From Leuctra nigra (Eukaryota; Arthropoda; Insecta; Plecoptera; Leuctridae), in assembly GCA_934045905.1 (NCBI GenBank), contig OW203763.1, positions 44,293,941 through 44,357,940 of the forward strand: DNA of 64,000 nt, given 5' to 3'. Each line of letters begins with the position of its first letter. The stretch's first letter is position 1. Shown here in pieces: positions 10,945 through 20,377 of the stretch. Under the pieces are notes generated by a model. That model was not told where the DNA came from. It saw only the letters and a program-made list of their open reading frames with translations, and did not search any database. The position numbers and the translations under genes are program-made.

Positions 10945-13647
10945 TCAAGTATCAAGTATCACTAGACGATCTGCTAGCGGAAGCGTATCAACGTCACGTG
11001 CTTGGCTTCGTGTCACTCTTCGATTGACTTGTGTATCAGATGAACCTCTATTGTCCTCTTGAGTCTGCACTTGGAGGAGAACTAGACGATCCGATAAGGG
11101 TAGTGTATCAAGGTCACGTGCTTGGCTTCGTGTTACTCGACGATTGTCTTCGTTATCATAAGACAAACCATTGACATTTAAGTCAAGTCCTAGTCTTCGA
11201 TTGCCTCGTTGATTGTCTGTGTTTACAGCCGCATCACCACTGCACAAGTTTTCATCCACCCGATCAAGGCCGCTAGATTTTGATTGAACTGAGATGATCG
11301 AATTTGATAAAGCAGGTAACCACGTTATTGGCAATCTTTTAGCGTCATCTCTTTTGTTTAAGTTGTCAGGTCTTTTAACTATTTCGATCGCTTCTCTATA
11401 AATACGCGGATAGAAATTCATTTCACAAGCTAGAGTTTTCGCTTCATCGAAATTAATCAAGTGTTGAGAACCTCGGACATGTTGTGCCAGAGCAGATTTC
11501 GGATCATCTTGATAAACTGCCCTCTTATGTTCTTCTACTCTGTTTGATATGCGTCTATTAGTCTGACCCACATATACTCGATCACAAGAGCCACATGGGA
11601 TTTCATAAACGCCTTGCGATTCTAAGGGAATATGATCTTTCACACCTCTCAATAACGAACTTATCTTGTTGTCAGAGTGGAACGTCGTAGCAATGCCTTG
11701 CTTTCTTAGGATTCTAGCTATTTTATCAGAAGTTCCTTGAACATAAGGTAAGTATGCAGTTGGAAGTTTCTCCTTCTCGGAATCTTCTTTGGGTTCATGT
11801 TTGAACGCCTGATTGATAATATAATCAGAGTAACCGTTGGACCTCAGAGTACTCCTAAGAAACTTCATTTCTTCATGCAAATGATTCTCATCAGCTAATC
11901 TTTTAGACCGAGTGGAAAGGGAAAGAGCCACAGACTTCAATTGCGCAGGATGGTGGTGTGATTTAGCATTTAAATACCTGTGTGTATTAGTGGGCTTGCG
12001 ATAGACTGTATGACCAAAAGAGTTATCATCATTCCGAATTATGAGAAGATCCAAAAACGGAAGCTGTTTGTTCTCCTCAATCTCCATAGTGAAACGAATC
12101 TTCTCGTGTTGATTATTGAGATGATCAAGGAATGTTGAAAGAGCCTCACGTCCATGTGTCCAAATGACTAAGACATCATCAATATACCTTAACCATAGAT
12201 CAGGTTTCATATGAGAGGATGCAATGGCCTTCAGCTCGAAATCCTCCATAAACAGATTGGCAACAACTGGGGATAAAGAGGACCCCATGGGTGCTCCCTC
12301 AATTTGTTTATAACGTTGTCCGTCAAACATGAAAAATGTATTAGATAGACAGTGTGAAGCTAAATCTAAAATGTGTTTTGGAGGATTATGATTTATCTTG
12401 ATGATGTCGAGTGTTTCCTGGATAGGAACTTTAGTGTAAAGTGAGACAACATCGAAGCTCACTAGAATACTTTCAGGTGGAAATACATGACTCTTCAAAA
12501 TATCAACTAAATGATCAGCGTTCTGGACATAAGACGCAGCTGAAGTTGCATACGGCTGTAACTGTTTACCCAAGAACCGAGCAAGAGGTTGAAGAGGAGA
12601 ATCTCTAGAACTCACGATCGGTCTTAAAGGTGCTCCAACCTTATGTATTTTGGGGAGGCCAAAAAATTTCGGAAATCTCGAAGACTTCTCTCTCGGAATA
12701 AGCGAGATTTTAACGTCTTCTTCAATAGGTGATGCTATAATTTTGGCTTTAGTCGTTTTCTCCAGGTATGTAATCGGATCAGTCAAGTATGGTATGTAGG
12801 CCGGATCTTGTAGCAGAATGTTTACCTTGTTATTGTAGTCTGCTGTATTCATTATTACCGTAGCATTCCCCTTGTCGGCATGAAGAACAACAATGTCTTT
12901 GTTATCTCGTAACGACTTGAGAGCTTGATTTTCTTCATAAGTAATATTTCTCTTGGGTAATCTCGCTTTCTGAAGGATTTGACAAGCCTCAATACGAATA
13001 TTCTCTGCAGTCTCTTCAGGTAGACGATGAATAGCAGCTTCTACCGAACTTATGATGGACTCAACAGGCAAACGATTCGGTACAACAGCAAAATTCAAAC
13101 CTCTTGATAATACATTCATAGCAGCATCGGATAAAGGAATATCGGAAAGATTGTGTACAATCGTAACTGATTGAGATGTCTGCGCACTATGGACGATGGC
13201 TGGTCTTTGTCTGGCAACAAGCCGTTCAAACTTACGTATATGTCGCTCGGTATTAATCATGGAGTTGCACTCAGCTCTTTGGAAAGAACTTCTGTCGATA
13301 GTATCATATAAAAGAGGATGTAAAGTGGTACTTAGATCTTCACGTAGATCAAGAAGTTGGATGCCAACATGGTCTAGCATGCGACGTGTTCTATGAATCG
13401 CATCACGAAGGATAGCTCCACTAGCTCGTTTCAAAATCCTATTAGTTACGTAGTTAACTGTGTGGTGTTTTAAACGGACGAAGTTTGGAATAATATCTTG
13501 ATCACGACAGCGACACAAGAACACCAAATCACACAGTAACTTACTTTTTCTGCACATGAGTTTCTCTAAAATCTTCGTATCTTGAAATATTTCCTCCCCA
13601 TAAAGGTTTATGATATTAATGTGTAAATTTTCACGGGTGTAATACAT
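10945..13647 (-). CDS. PLE family 1 reverse transcriptase-GIY-YIG endonuclease, copy 3
   Basis: An intact 900-residue ORF with the same domain order as copy 2: RT with FDV and YIDD catalytic aspartates, then GIY-YIG, then the duplicated C-terminal VTRSQARD motif. By eye the only protein difference from copies 2 and 4 is Tyr in place of Phe in HKRAV(Y/F)Q, caused by one T/A change at about 11513. It matches copy 1 at this site. The intact frame implies recent amplification. Confidence 0.93.
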   Translation of the reverse strand: MYYTRENLHINIINLYGEEIFQDTKILEKLMCRKSKLLCDLVFLCRCRDQDIIPNFVRLKHHTVNYVTNRILKRASGAILRDAIHRTRRMLDHVGIQLLDLREDLSTTLHPLLYDTIDRSSFQRAECNSMINTERHIRKFERLVARQRPAIVHSAQTSQSVTIVHNLSDIPLSDAAMNVLSRGLNFAVVPNRLPVESIISSVEAAIHRLPEETAENIRIEACQILQKARLPKRNITYEENQALKSLRDNKDIVVLHADKGNATVIMNTADYNNKVNILLQDPAYIPYLTDPITYLEKTTKAKIIASPIEEDVKISLIPREKSSRFPKFFGLPKIHKVGAPLRPIVSSRDSPLQPLARFLGKQLQPYATSAASYVQNADHLVDILKSHVFPPESILVSFDVVSLYTKVPIQETLDIIKINHNPPKHILDLASHCLSNTFFMFDGQRYKQIEGAPMGSSLSPVVANLFMEDFELKAIASSHMKPDLWLRYIDDVLVIWTHGREALSTFLDHLNNQHEKIRFTMEIEENKQLPFLDLLIIRNDDNSFGHTVYRKPTNTHRYLNAKSHHHPAQLKSVALSLSTRSKRLADENHLHEEMKFLRSTLRSNGYSDYIINQAFKHEPKEDSEKEKLPTAYLPYVQGTSDKIARILRKQGIATTFHSDNKISSLLRGVKDHIPLESQGVYEIPCGSCDRVYVGQTNRRISNRVEEHKRAVYQDDPKSALAQHVRGSQHLINFDEAKTLACEMNFYPRIYREAIEIVKRPDNLNKRDDAKRLPITWLPALSNSIISVQSKSSGLDRVDENLCSGDAAVNTDNQRGNRRLGLDLNVNGLSYDNEDNRRVTRSQARDLDTLPLSDRLVLLQVQTQEDNRGSSDTQVNRRVTRSQARDVDTLPLADRLVILDT

Positions 13648-13900
13648 TATTAATAAGTTTCTTAGGCTTTATACCGTGTAAATCACTTTTATTCCTCTCC
13701 CAACAGTTTCGACCACATAACAGCGATCATTTTCAAGGGACTACAAATTCATAGAAATAATTTGACAGCTAATAGAAAAATTGAACAAAGTCATAGCATA
13801 CTTGAAACAGAAAAAGTCAAAATCAGAGTCTACAAATGATAATACACTATGCAAAATAACAATTGTCATCAATAACTTAGCATGAACAAAATAAATATTT

Positions 13901-16603
13901 TCAAGTATCAAGTATCACTAGACGATCTGCTAGCGGAAGCGTATCAACGTCACGTGCTTGGCTTCGTGTCACTCTTCGATTGACTTGTGTATCAGATGAA
14001 CCTCTATTGTCCTCTTGAGTCTGCACTTGGAGGAGAACTAGACGATCCGATAAGGGTAGTGTATCAAGGTCACGTGCTTGGCTTCGTGTTACTCGACGAT
14101 TGTCTTCGTTATCATAAGACAAACCATTGACATTTAAGTCAAGTCCTAGTCTTCGATTGCCTCGTTGATTGTCTGTGTTTACAGCCGCATCACCACTGCA
14201 CAAGTTTTCATCCACCCGATCAAGGCCGCTAGATTTTGATTGAACTGAGATGATCGAATTTGATAAAGCAGGTAACCACGTTATTGGCAATCTTTTAGCG
14301 TCATCTCTTTTGTTTAAGTTGTCAGGTCTTTTAACTATTTCGATCGCTTCTCTATAAATACGCGGATAGAAATTCATTTCACAAGCTAGAGTTTTCGCTT
14401 CATCGAAATTAATCAAGTGTTGAGAACCTCGGACATGTTGTGCCAGAGCAGATTTCGGATCATCTTGAAAAACTGCCCTCTTATGTTCTTCTACTCTGTT
14501 TGATATGCGTCTATTAGTCTGACCCACATATACTCGATCACAAGAGCCACATGGGATTTCATAAACGCCTTGCGATTCTAAGGGAATATGATCTTTCACA
14601 CCTCTCAATAACGAACTTATCTTGTTGTCAGAGTGGAACGTCGTAGCAATGCCTTGCTTTCTTAGGATTCTAGCTATTTTATCAGAAGTTCCTTGAACAT
14701 AAGGTAAGTATGCAGTTGGAAGTTTCTCCTTCTCGGAATCTTCTTTGGGTTCATGTTTGAACGCCTGATTGATAATATAATCAGAGTAACCGTTGGACCT
14801 CAGAGTACTCCTAAGAAACTTCATTTCTTCATGCAAATGATTCTCATCAGCTAATCTTTTAGACCGAGTGGAAAGGGAAAGAGCCACAGACTTCAATTGC
14901 GCAGGATGGTGGTGTGATTTAGCATTTAAATACCTGTGTGTATTAGTGGGCTTGCGATAGACTGTATGACCAAAAGAGTTATCATCATTCCGAATTATGA
15001 GAAGATCCAAAAACGGAAGCTGTTTGTTCTCCTCAATCTCCATAGTGAAACGAATCTTCTCGTGTTGATTATTGAGATGATCAAGGAATGTTGAAAGAGC
15101 CTCACGTCCATGTGTCCAAATGACTAAGACATCATCAATATACCTTAACCATAGATCAGGTTTCATATGAGAGGATGCAATGGCCTTCAGCTCGAAATCC
15201 TCCATAAACAGATTGGCAACAACTGGGGATAAAGAGGACCCCATGGGTGCTCCCTCAATTTGTTTATAACGTTGTCCGTCAAACATGAAAAATGTATTAG
15301 ATAGACAGTGTGAAGCTAAATCTAAAATGTGTTTTGGAGGATTATGATTTATCTTGATGATGTCGAGTGTTTCCTGGATAGGAACTTTAGTGTAAAGTGA
15401 GACAACATCGAAGCTCACTAGAATACTTTCAGGTGGAAATACATGACTCTTCAAAATATCAACTAAATGATCAGCGTTCTGGACATAAGACGCAGCTGAA
15501 GTTGCATACGGCTGTAACTGTTTACCCAAGAACCGAGCAAGAGGTTGAAGAGGAGAATCTCTAGAACTCACGATCGGTCTTAAAGGTGCTCCAACCTTAT
15601 GTATTTTGGGGAGGCCAAAAAATTTCGGAAATCTCGAAGACTTCTCTCTCGGAATAAGCGAGATTTTAACGTCTTCTTCAATAGGTGATGCTATAATTTT
15701 GGCTTTAGTCGTTTTCTCCAGGTATGTAATCGGATCAGTCAAGTATGGTATGTAGGCCGGATCTTGTAGCAGAATGTTTACCTTGTTATTGTAGTCTGCT
15801 GTATTCATTATTACCGTAGCATTCCCCTTGTCGGCATGAAGAACAACAATGTCTTTGTTATCTCGTAACGACTTGAGAGCTTGATTTTCTTCATAAGTAA
15901 TATTTCTCTTGGGTAATCTCGCTTTCTGAAGGATTTGACAAGCCTCAATACGAATATTCTCTGCAGTCTCTTCAGGTAGACGATGAATAGCAGCTTCTAC
16001 CGAACTTATGATGGACTCAACAGGCAAACGATTCGGTACAACAGCAAAATTCAAACCTCTTGATAATACATTCATAGCAGCATCGGATAAAGGAATATCG
16101 GAAAGATTGTGTACAATCGTAACTGATTGAGATGTCTGCGCACTATGGACGATGGCTGGTCTTTGTCTGGCAACAAGCCGTTCAAACTTACGTATATGTC
16201 GCTCGGTATTAATCATGGAGTTGCACTCAGCTCTTTGGAAAGAACTTCTGTCGATAGTATCATATAAAAGAGGATGTAAAGTGGTACTTAGATCTTCACG
16301 TAGATCAAGAAGTTGGATGCCAACATGGTCTAGCATGCGACGTGTTCTATGAATCGCATCACGAAGGATAGCTCCACTAGCTCGTTTCAAAATCCTATTA
16401 GTTACGTAGTTAACTGTGTGGTGTTTTAAACGGACGAAGTTTGGAATAATATCTTGATCACGACAGCGACACAAGAACACCAAATCACACAGTAACTTAC
16501 TTTTTCTGCACATGAGTTTCTCTAAAATCTTCGTATCTTGAAATATTTCCTCCCCATAAAGGTTTATGATATTAATGTGTAAATTTTCACGGGTGTAATA
16601 CAT
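13901..16603 (-). CDS. PLE family 1 reverse transcriptase-GIY-YIG endonuclease, copy 4
   Basis: An intact 900-residue ORF with all RT and GIY-YIG residues as in copies 2 and 3, carrying the Phe variant like copy 2. It is the most 5' copy on the coding strand. The spacer upstream of it (16604-16797) is truncated at its 5' end relative to the others, ending where the TA-rich target resumes, so this is the outer edge of the array. Confidence 0.93.
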   Translation of the reverse strand: MYYTRENLHINIINLYGEEIFQDTKILEKLMCRKSKLLCDLVFLCRCRDQDIIPNFVRLKHHTVNYVTNRILKRASGAILRDAIHRTRRMLDHVGIQLLDLREDLSTTLHPLLYDTIDRSSFQRAECNSMINTERHIRKFERLVARQRPAIVHSAQTSQSVTIVHNLSDIPLSDAAMNVLSRGLNFAVVPNRLPVESIISSVEAAIHRLPEETAENIRIEACQILQKARLPKRNITYEENQALKSLRDNKDIVVLHADKGNATVIMNTADYNNKVNILLQDPAYIPYLTDPITYLEKTTKAKIIASPIEEDVKISLIPREKSSRFPKFFGLPKIHKVGAPLRPIVSSRDSPLQPLARFLGKQLQPYATSAASYVQNADHLVDILKSHVFPPESILVSFDVVSLYTKVPIQETLDIIKINHNPPKHILDLASHCLSNTFFMFDGQRYKQIEGAPMGSSLSPVVANLFMEDFELKAIASSHMKPDLWLRYIDDVLVIWTHGREALSTFLDHLNNQHEKIRFTMEIEENKQLPFLDLLIIRNDDNSFGHTVYRKPTNTHRYLNAKSHHHPAQLKSVALSLSTRSKRLADENHLHEEMKFLRSTLRSNGYSDYIINQAFKHEPKEDSEKEKLPTAYLPYVQGTSDKIARILRKQGIATTFHSDNKISSLLRGVKDHIPLESQGVYEIPCGSCDRVYVGQTNRRISNRVEEHKRAVFQDDPKSALAQHVRGSQHLINFDEAKTLACEMNFYPRIYREAIEIVKRPDNLNKRDDAKRLPITWLPALSNSIISVQSKSSGLDRVDENLCSGDAAVNTDNQRGNRRLGLDLNVNGLSYDNEDNRRVTRSQARDLDTLPLSDRLVLLQVQTQEDNRGSSDTQVNRRVTRSQARDVDTLPLADRLVILDT

Positions 16604-16917
16604 TATTAATAAGTTTCTTAGGCTTTATACCGTGTAAATCACTTTTATTCCTCTCCCAACAGTTTCGACCACATAACAGCGATCATTTTCAAGGGACTAC
16701 AAATTCATAGAAATAATTTGACAGCTAATAGAAAAATTGAACAAAGTCATAGCATACTTGAAACAGAAAAAGTCAAAATCAGAGTCTACAAATGATATAT
16801 CATATATATATATGTGTTACATATAGGCGTACATATATGATTAGATAGATTTTCGCAGTTGTTATTATATAATGTCATGCTTTAAGGTATAATACTGCGT
16901 TATAGAAACTATTATCA

Positions 16918-16961
16918 ACTCCGACGTTTCGATTTTATTTTAAAAATCTTCCTCAGGGAGC
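16918..16961 (-). ncRNA. Hammerhead-ribozyme-like motif, PLE family 2 spacer
   Basis: The coding strand reads stem I GCUCC, the box CUGAGGA, stem II GAUUUU/AAAAUC with an A/U loop, GAAAC, GUC, then GGAGU, which closes stem I. Stem III would be only the palindrome ACGU, which cannot fold alone but can pair in a dimer, as proposed for other minimal PLE hammerheads. One extra A lies between the CUGAGGA box and stem II, a deviation from the consensus. Its position between tandem copies fits processing of PLE transcripts. Confidence 0.55.
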
Positions 16962-17197
16962 AAATACAGTAAAAAATGTGAAATGTCAAACTGACATATG
17001 AAAAACAATATAACAATATTTTACAAAACATACAGAACCAGTTGGAATAAAATGGAAAACAAGGTCAATAAATATAAAAAGAAACAAAACCTACACAATT
17101 AAGATATAAATATAAATCCAACAACTCCGTACATTTTATAAAATAATTCACAATATGTTCGTGTTTAACGTCCAGAAATGTGTAGAGCTGGACGGTG

Positions 17198-20058
17198 TCA
17201 ATGGGCGTTCGCTCTCCGGCTTCTAGCTCTGGTCAGCGGACCAGCAGCGGGAGAGGTGCCGTCGGGTTGTGGTAAGCCGTCTGCTTGATGGGAGGCGAGA
17301 CGTCGGCGAGTAGATACTGGAGCAGAGGCTGATGGTAGAGCAGTTCGGGAAGATGCGGGACGAGCTGCTCGCCGCCCACGTGTGGAGACTGGAGCAGTTG
17401 CTGATGTCACAGCAGACTGTGAAGCAGGGCGAGCTACTGGACGCCGTCGTTTCGAGACCGGAGCAGAATCGTGGGATGTTGACGATTGTGACGAGGTGTA
17501 ATATGCTGGTCGAGTGGCCCGACGCCGTCGTGCTAACACCGGAGCTGAAGCAAGGGGTGCTGACGATTGCGATGAGGTGTCATCTGCTTGAGGAGCTGCC
17601 TGGCGTCGCGGTTTTGAGCTGGTAGAAACGACCGGATGCTGAGCAAGAGGTCCAGATGGGAGAGTCCCGCCTGCAGAAGCTGTCTGAACCATACTACCTG
17701 TTGGCATGACAGTGTCCAGAGCCGACTTCCAAGTCGCCGGCAGTCGCTTGGCATCATCACGGCTGTTCATGGTGAAAGATCTCCTCTCGATCTCGATTGC
17801 TTCTCTCAGCACTCTTGGTGTATAATGCTCCACTCGAGCTATGGTACTGGCGTTAGCAAAGTCGATGTTATGCTTCGTCTGAGAAACATGTTGAGCAAGA
17901 GCGTTCGTTCCCACATTTCCGGCCACTGCTCGCACGTGTTCTTTCACTCGATGTGACACTCTACGATTCGTCTGTCCGATATAGGTCATCTCACAGGAAC
18001 CACAAGGAACCTGGTAGACACCCTGAGCTTCATTTAAGATGACATCTTTGTAGCTGCGAAGAATGTCTCTGATTTTCCGGTCAGCTCTGTACGTGGTCTT
18101 GATATTGTGTCGTCTTAGTAGCCTTCCAATTCTGTCGGTTGTGCCCTTGACATATGGCAAGTAAGCTGTCGCTCGGGTCGGCTGATCATCATCTTTCTCA
18201 GGTTGAACCTTTGCATTAAACGCCTTGGTTATCGACGAGTTTGAATACCCATTCTCTTGGAGGGCTTCTCGGAGTAACTTCATTTCAGACTGAATGTGGT
18301 TTTCATCAGCAAGCTGTCTAGATCGAAACGCAAGCGTCTTAGGGACAGAGTTTACGTGCGACGGATGATGGTGTGAATTCGCTTGCAAATACCTGTTTGT
18401 ATGAGTAGGCTTCCTGTAAACAGTATGTGCCAAGGTTCCATCTGGATTTCTGATAATCAAAACATCAAGGAATGGCAGTTTATTCGCGCTCTCAATTTCC
18501 ATGGTATACTTGATGTCCGGGTGGATTCCATTCAAATGATCGAGAAATCCGTCCAAAGCTGACCTACCATGTGGCCATACGACGAAGGTATCGTCAACGT
18601 ACCTCAGCCACATGGTTGGTTTCTGTTCTGCTGATGACAAAGCTTGCTGTTCGAATTCATCAAGAAACAAGTTTGCGATCACTGGCGACAGAGGTGATCC
18701 CATCGGTGCTCCTGTCACTTGCTTATAGAACTTCCCACCAAAAGTGAAATAGGTTGATGACAAACAGTGTCTTGCCATCTTCATGACGTAACTAGGTTGA
18801 TGATATTTCCTATTAATGATGTCTAGAGCCTCAGGAATTGGAACTTTAGTAAACAACGAGCAGACATCAAAGCTCACTAATAAATCAGAGTCGTTTAGTT
18901 TTACGTCTTTGACTAGTTGTAGGAAATGATGTGAGTTACGTACATATGACAGAGCATCCTCAGCAAATGGTTGGAGACGTTTGGCTAGGTATGCTGCGAG
19001 AGCTTGCGTGGGAGAACCTATGGCGGACACAATCGGGCGAAGGGCACATTGTCCTTGTGTATCTTAGGAAGACCAAAGAGTTTAGGACATCGCGAAGATA
19101 ACATTCTTGGCTTGAGGAACTCCTTCTGATCTAAACCCAAAGGCGACTCATCAATCACATCTCTGGTCTTCGTTTCAAGGTAAACTGTGGGGTCATTAGG
19201 AGAAGCTTTGTACGCTGGATCATTGAGAAGAGCTTGCATCTTGTCCTGATAGTCGCGTGTGTTCATAACTATTGTCGCGTTCCCCTTGTCAGCTGGTAAC
19301 ACGATGACATCCAGATTGTCTCTCAATTCTCTCAGAGATTTTAATTCCTCATAAGAGATATTCTTGGCAGGTAACTTAGCGTTCTTCAAAATTCTACATA
19401 CTTCTTGACGAATCTGATCAGCTGTTTTTGCAACTAAACCCTCAATAGCAGGCTCAACTCCACAAATAATTTCTTCGACAGGAATTCTTCTCGGTGTGAC
19501 ACCAAAATTGAAACCCTTAGTCAATGCTCTTGAAGTGGTATCATTCAGTTGGATGTCAGAAAGGTTATGAACCACCTTCTTTGGATCCAAGCTCTTCTGA
19601 ACAGGTTTTTGTGTCTTACATAACGTCTCAAACTTGCGCAGTTGTCGTGAAGTGTTGAGTAACGTATTTACTTCCGATCTATTTGTTGTAAGATCGTCTA
19701 GAATTGTCCATATAACAGGATGCAGGACAGATCCTAAGTGTTCATGGGACTCACGTAGTTGAACTGAGACGTAATCCAGATCCTTACGAATATTGTATAT
19801 TGCGTCTCTGATTAGTGCACAGCTCGTCTTCTTCAGAATCTTGGCAATCCTTGGACTGTGAGTATGAAAACTCACCTGGAAACACGTTGGGATGATGTCC
19901 TTGTCTCGGCATCTCGTGAGAAAAGCCAGGTCACAAAGTAACTTGGCTCTCTTCATTCGGTTTTTTGTGAAAATCCTGGATATTGCAGAGGTCTCCTCCC
20001 CGTAGAGGCGTAATATATGATTAGATAGATTTTCGCAGTTGTTATTATATAATGTCAT
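17198..20058 (-). pseudogene. PLE family 2 RT/GIY-YIG ORF, copy A, frameshifted
   Basis: The ORF starts at ATG 20056-20058 and would encode a protein of about 950 residues. One G is missing from a GGGG run near 19042-19044 (copy B has four), which splits it into 19018-20058 and 17198-19030. RT motifs are present: ADKGNATIVMN, GLPKIHKD, LVSFDVCSLFTK, GAPMGSPLSP and YVDD. The GIY-YIG domain follows (VYQVPCGSCEMTYIGQTNRR). The C-terminus is a long low-complexity region with repeated RRR/ARPA and SAPVS blocks, richer in G+C than family 1. Apart from the frameshift it is nearly identical to copy B. Confidence 0.88.
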
Positions 20059-20097
20059 GCTTTAAGGTATAATACTGCGTTATAGAAACTATTATCA

Positions 20098-20141
20098 ACT
20101 CCGACGTTTCGATTTTATTTTAAAAATCTTCCTCGGGGAGC
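20098..20141 (-). ncRNA. Mutated hammerhead-like motif between PLE family 2 copies
   Basis: Same layout as the motif at 16918-16961, but the conserved box reads CCGAGGA instead of CUGAGGA because of one A-to-G change on the plus strand (CCTCGG against CCTCAG). A pyrimidine swap at the core uridine would be expected to weaken or abolish cleavage. Confidence 0.45.
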
Positions 20142-20377
20142 AAATACAGTAAAAAATGTGAAATGTCAAACTGACATATGAAAAACAATATAACAATATT
20201 TTACAAAACATACAGAACCAGTTGGAATAAAATGGAAAACAAGGTCAATAAATATAAAAAGAAACAAAACCTACACAATTAAGATATAAATATAAATCCA
20301 ACAACTCCGTACATTTTATAAAATAATTCACAATATGTTCGTGTTTAACGTCCAGAAATGTGTAGAGCTGGACGGTG

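Larger units (their letters stand above)
4761..16797 (-). mobile_element. Tandem array of four Penelope-like elements, family 1
   Basis: Four head-to-tail copies lie on the minus strand with start codons at 7735, 10691, 13647 and 16603, exactly 2,956 bp apart. They are separated by 253-bp spacers. The array therefore reads pLTR-ORF-pLTR-ORF-pLTR-ORF-pLTR-ORF-pLTR, the last spacer being cut at 16797. This tandem layout with pseudo-LTRs is characteristic of Penelope-like retroelements, which encode a telomerase-like reverse transcriptase fused to a GIY-YIG endonuclease. Copies look almost identical apart from a 21-for-2 bp replacement in copy 1 and a Tyr/Phe variant that alternates between copies. 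Confidence 0.9.

Noticed and set aside
4761..16797. LTR retrotransposon or CRISPR-like reading of the regular repeats
   Set aside because: The repeated 253-bp spacers lack LTR ends and a primer-binding site, and the protein is a PLE RT with GIY-YIG. Unit size is far too large for CRISPR.
17332..17956. Plus-strand and alternative minus-strand frames over the C-terminus of PLE family 2
   Set aside because: Shadows of the Arg/Ala/Ser-rich coding region, with no independent features.
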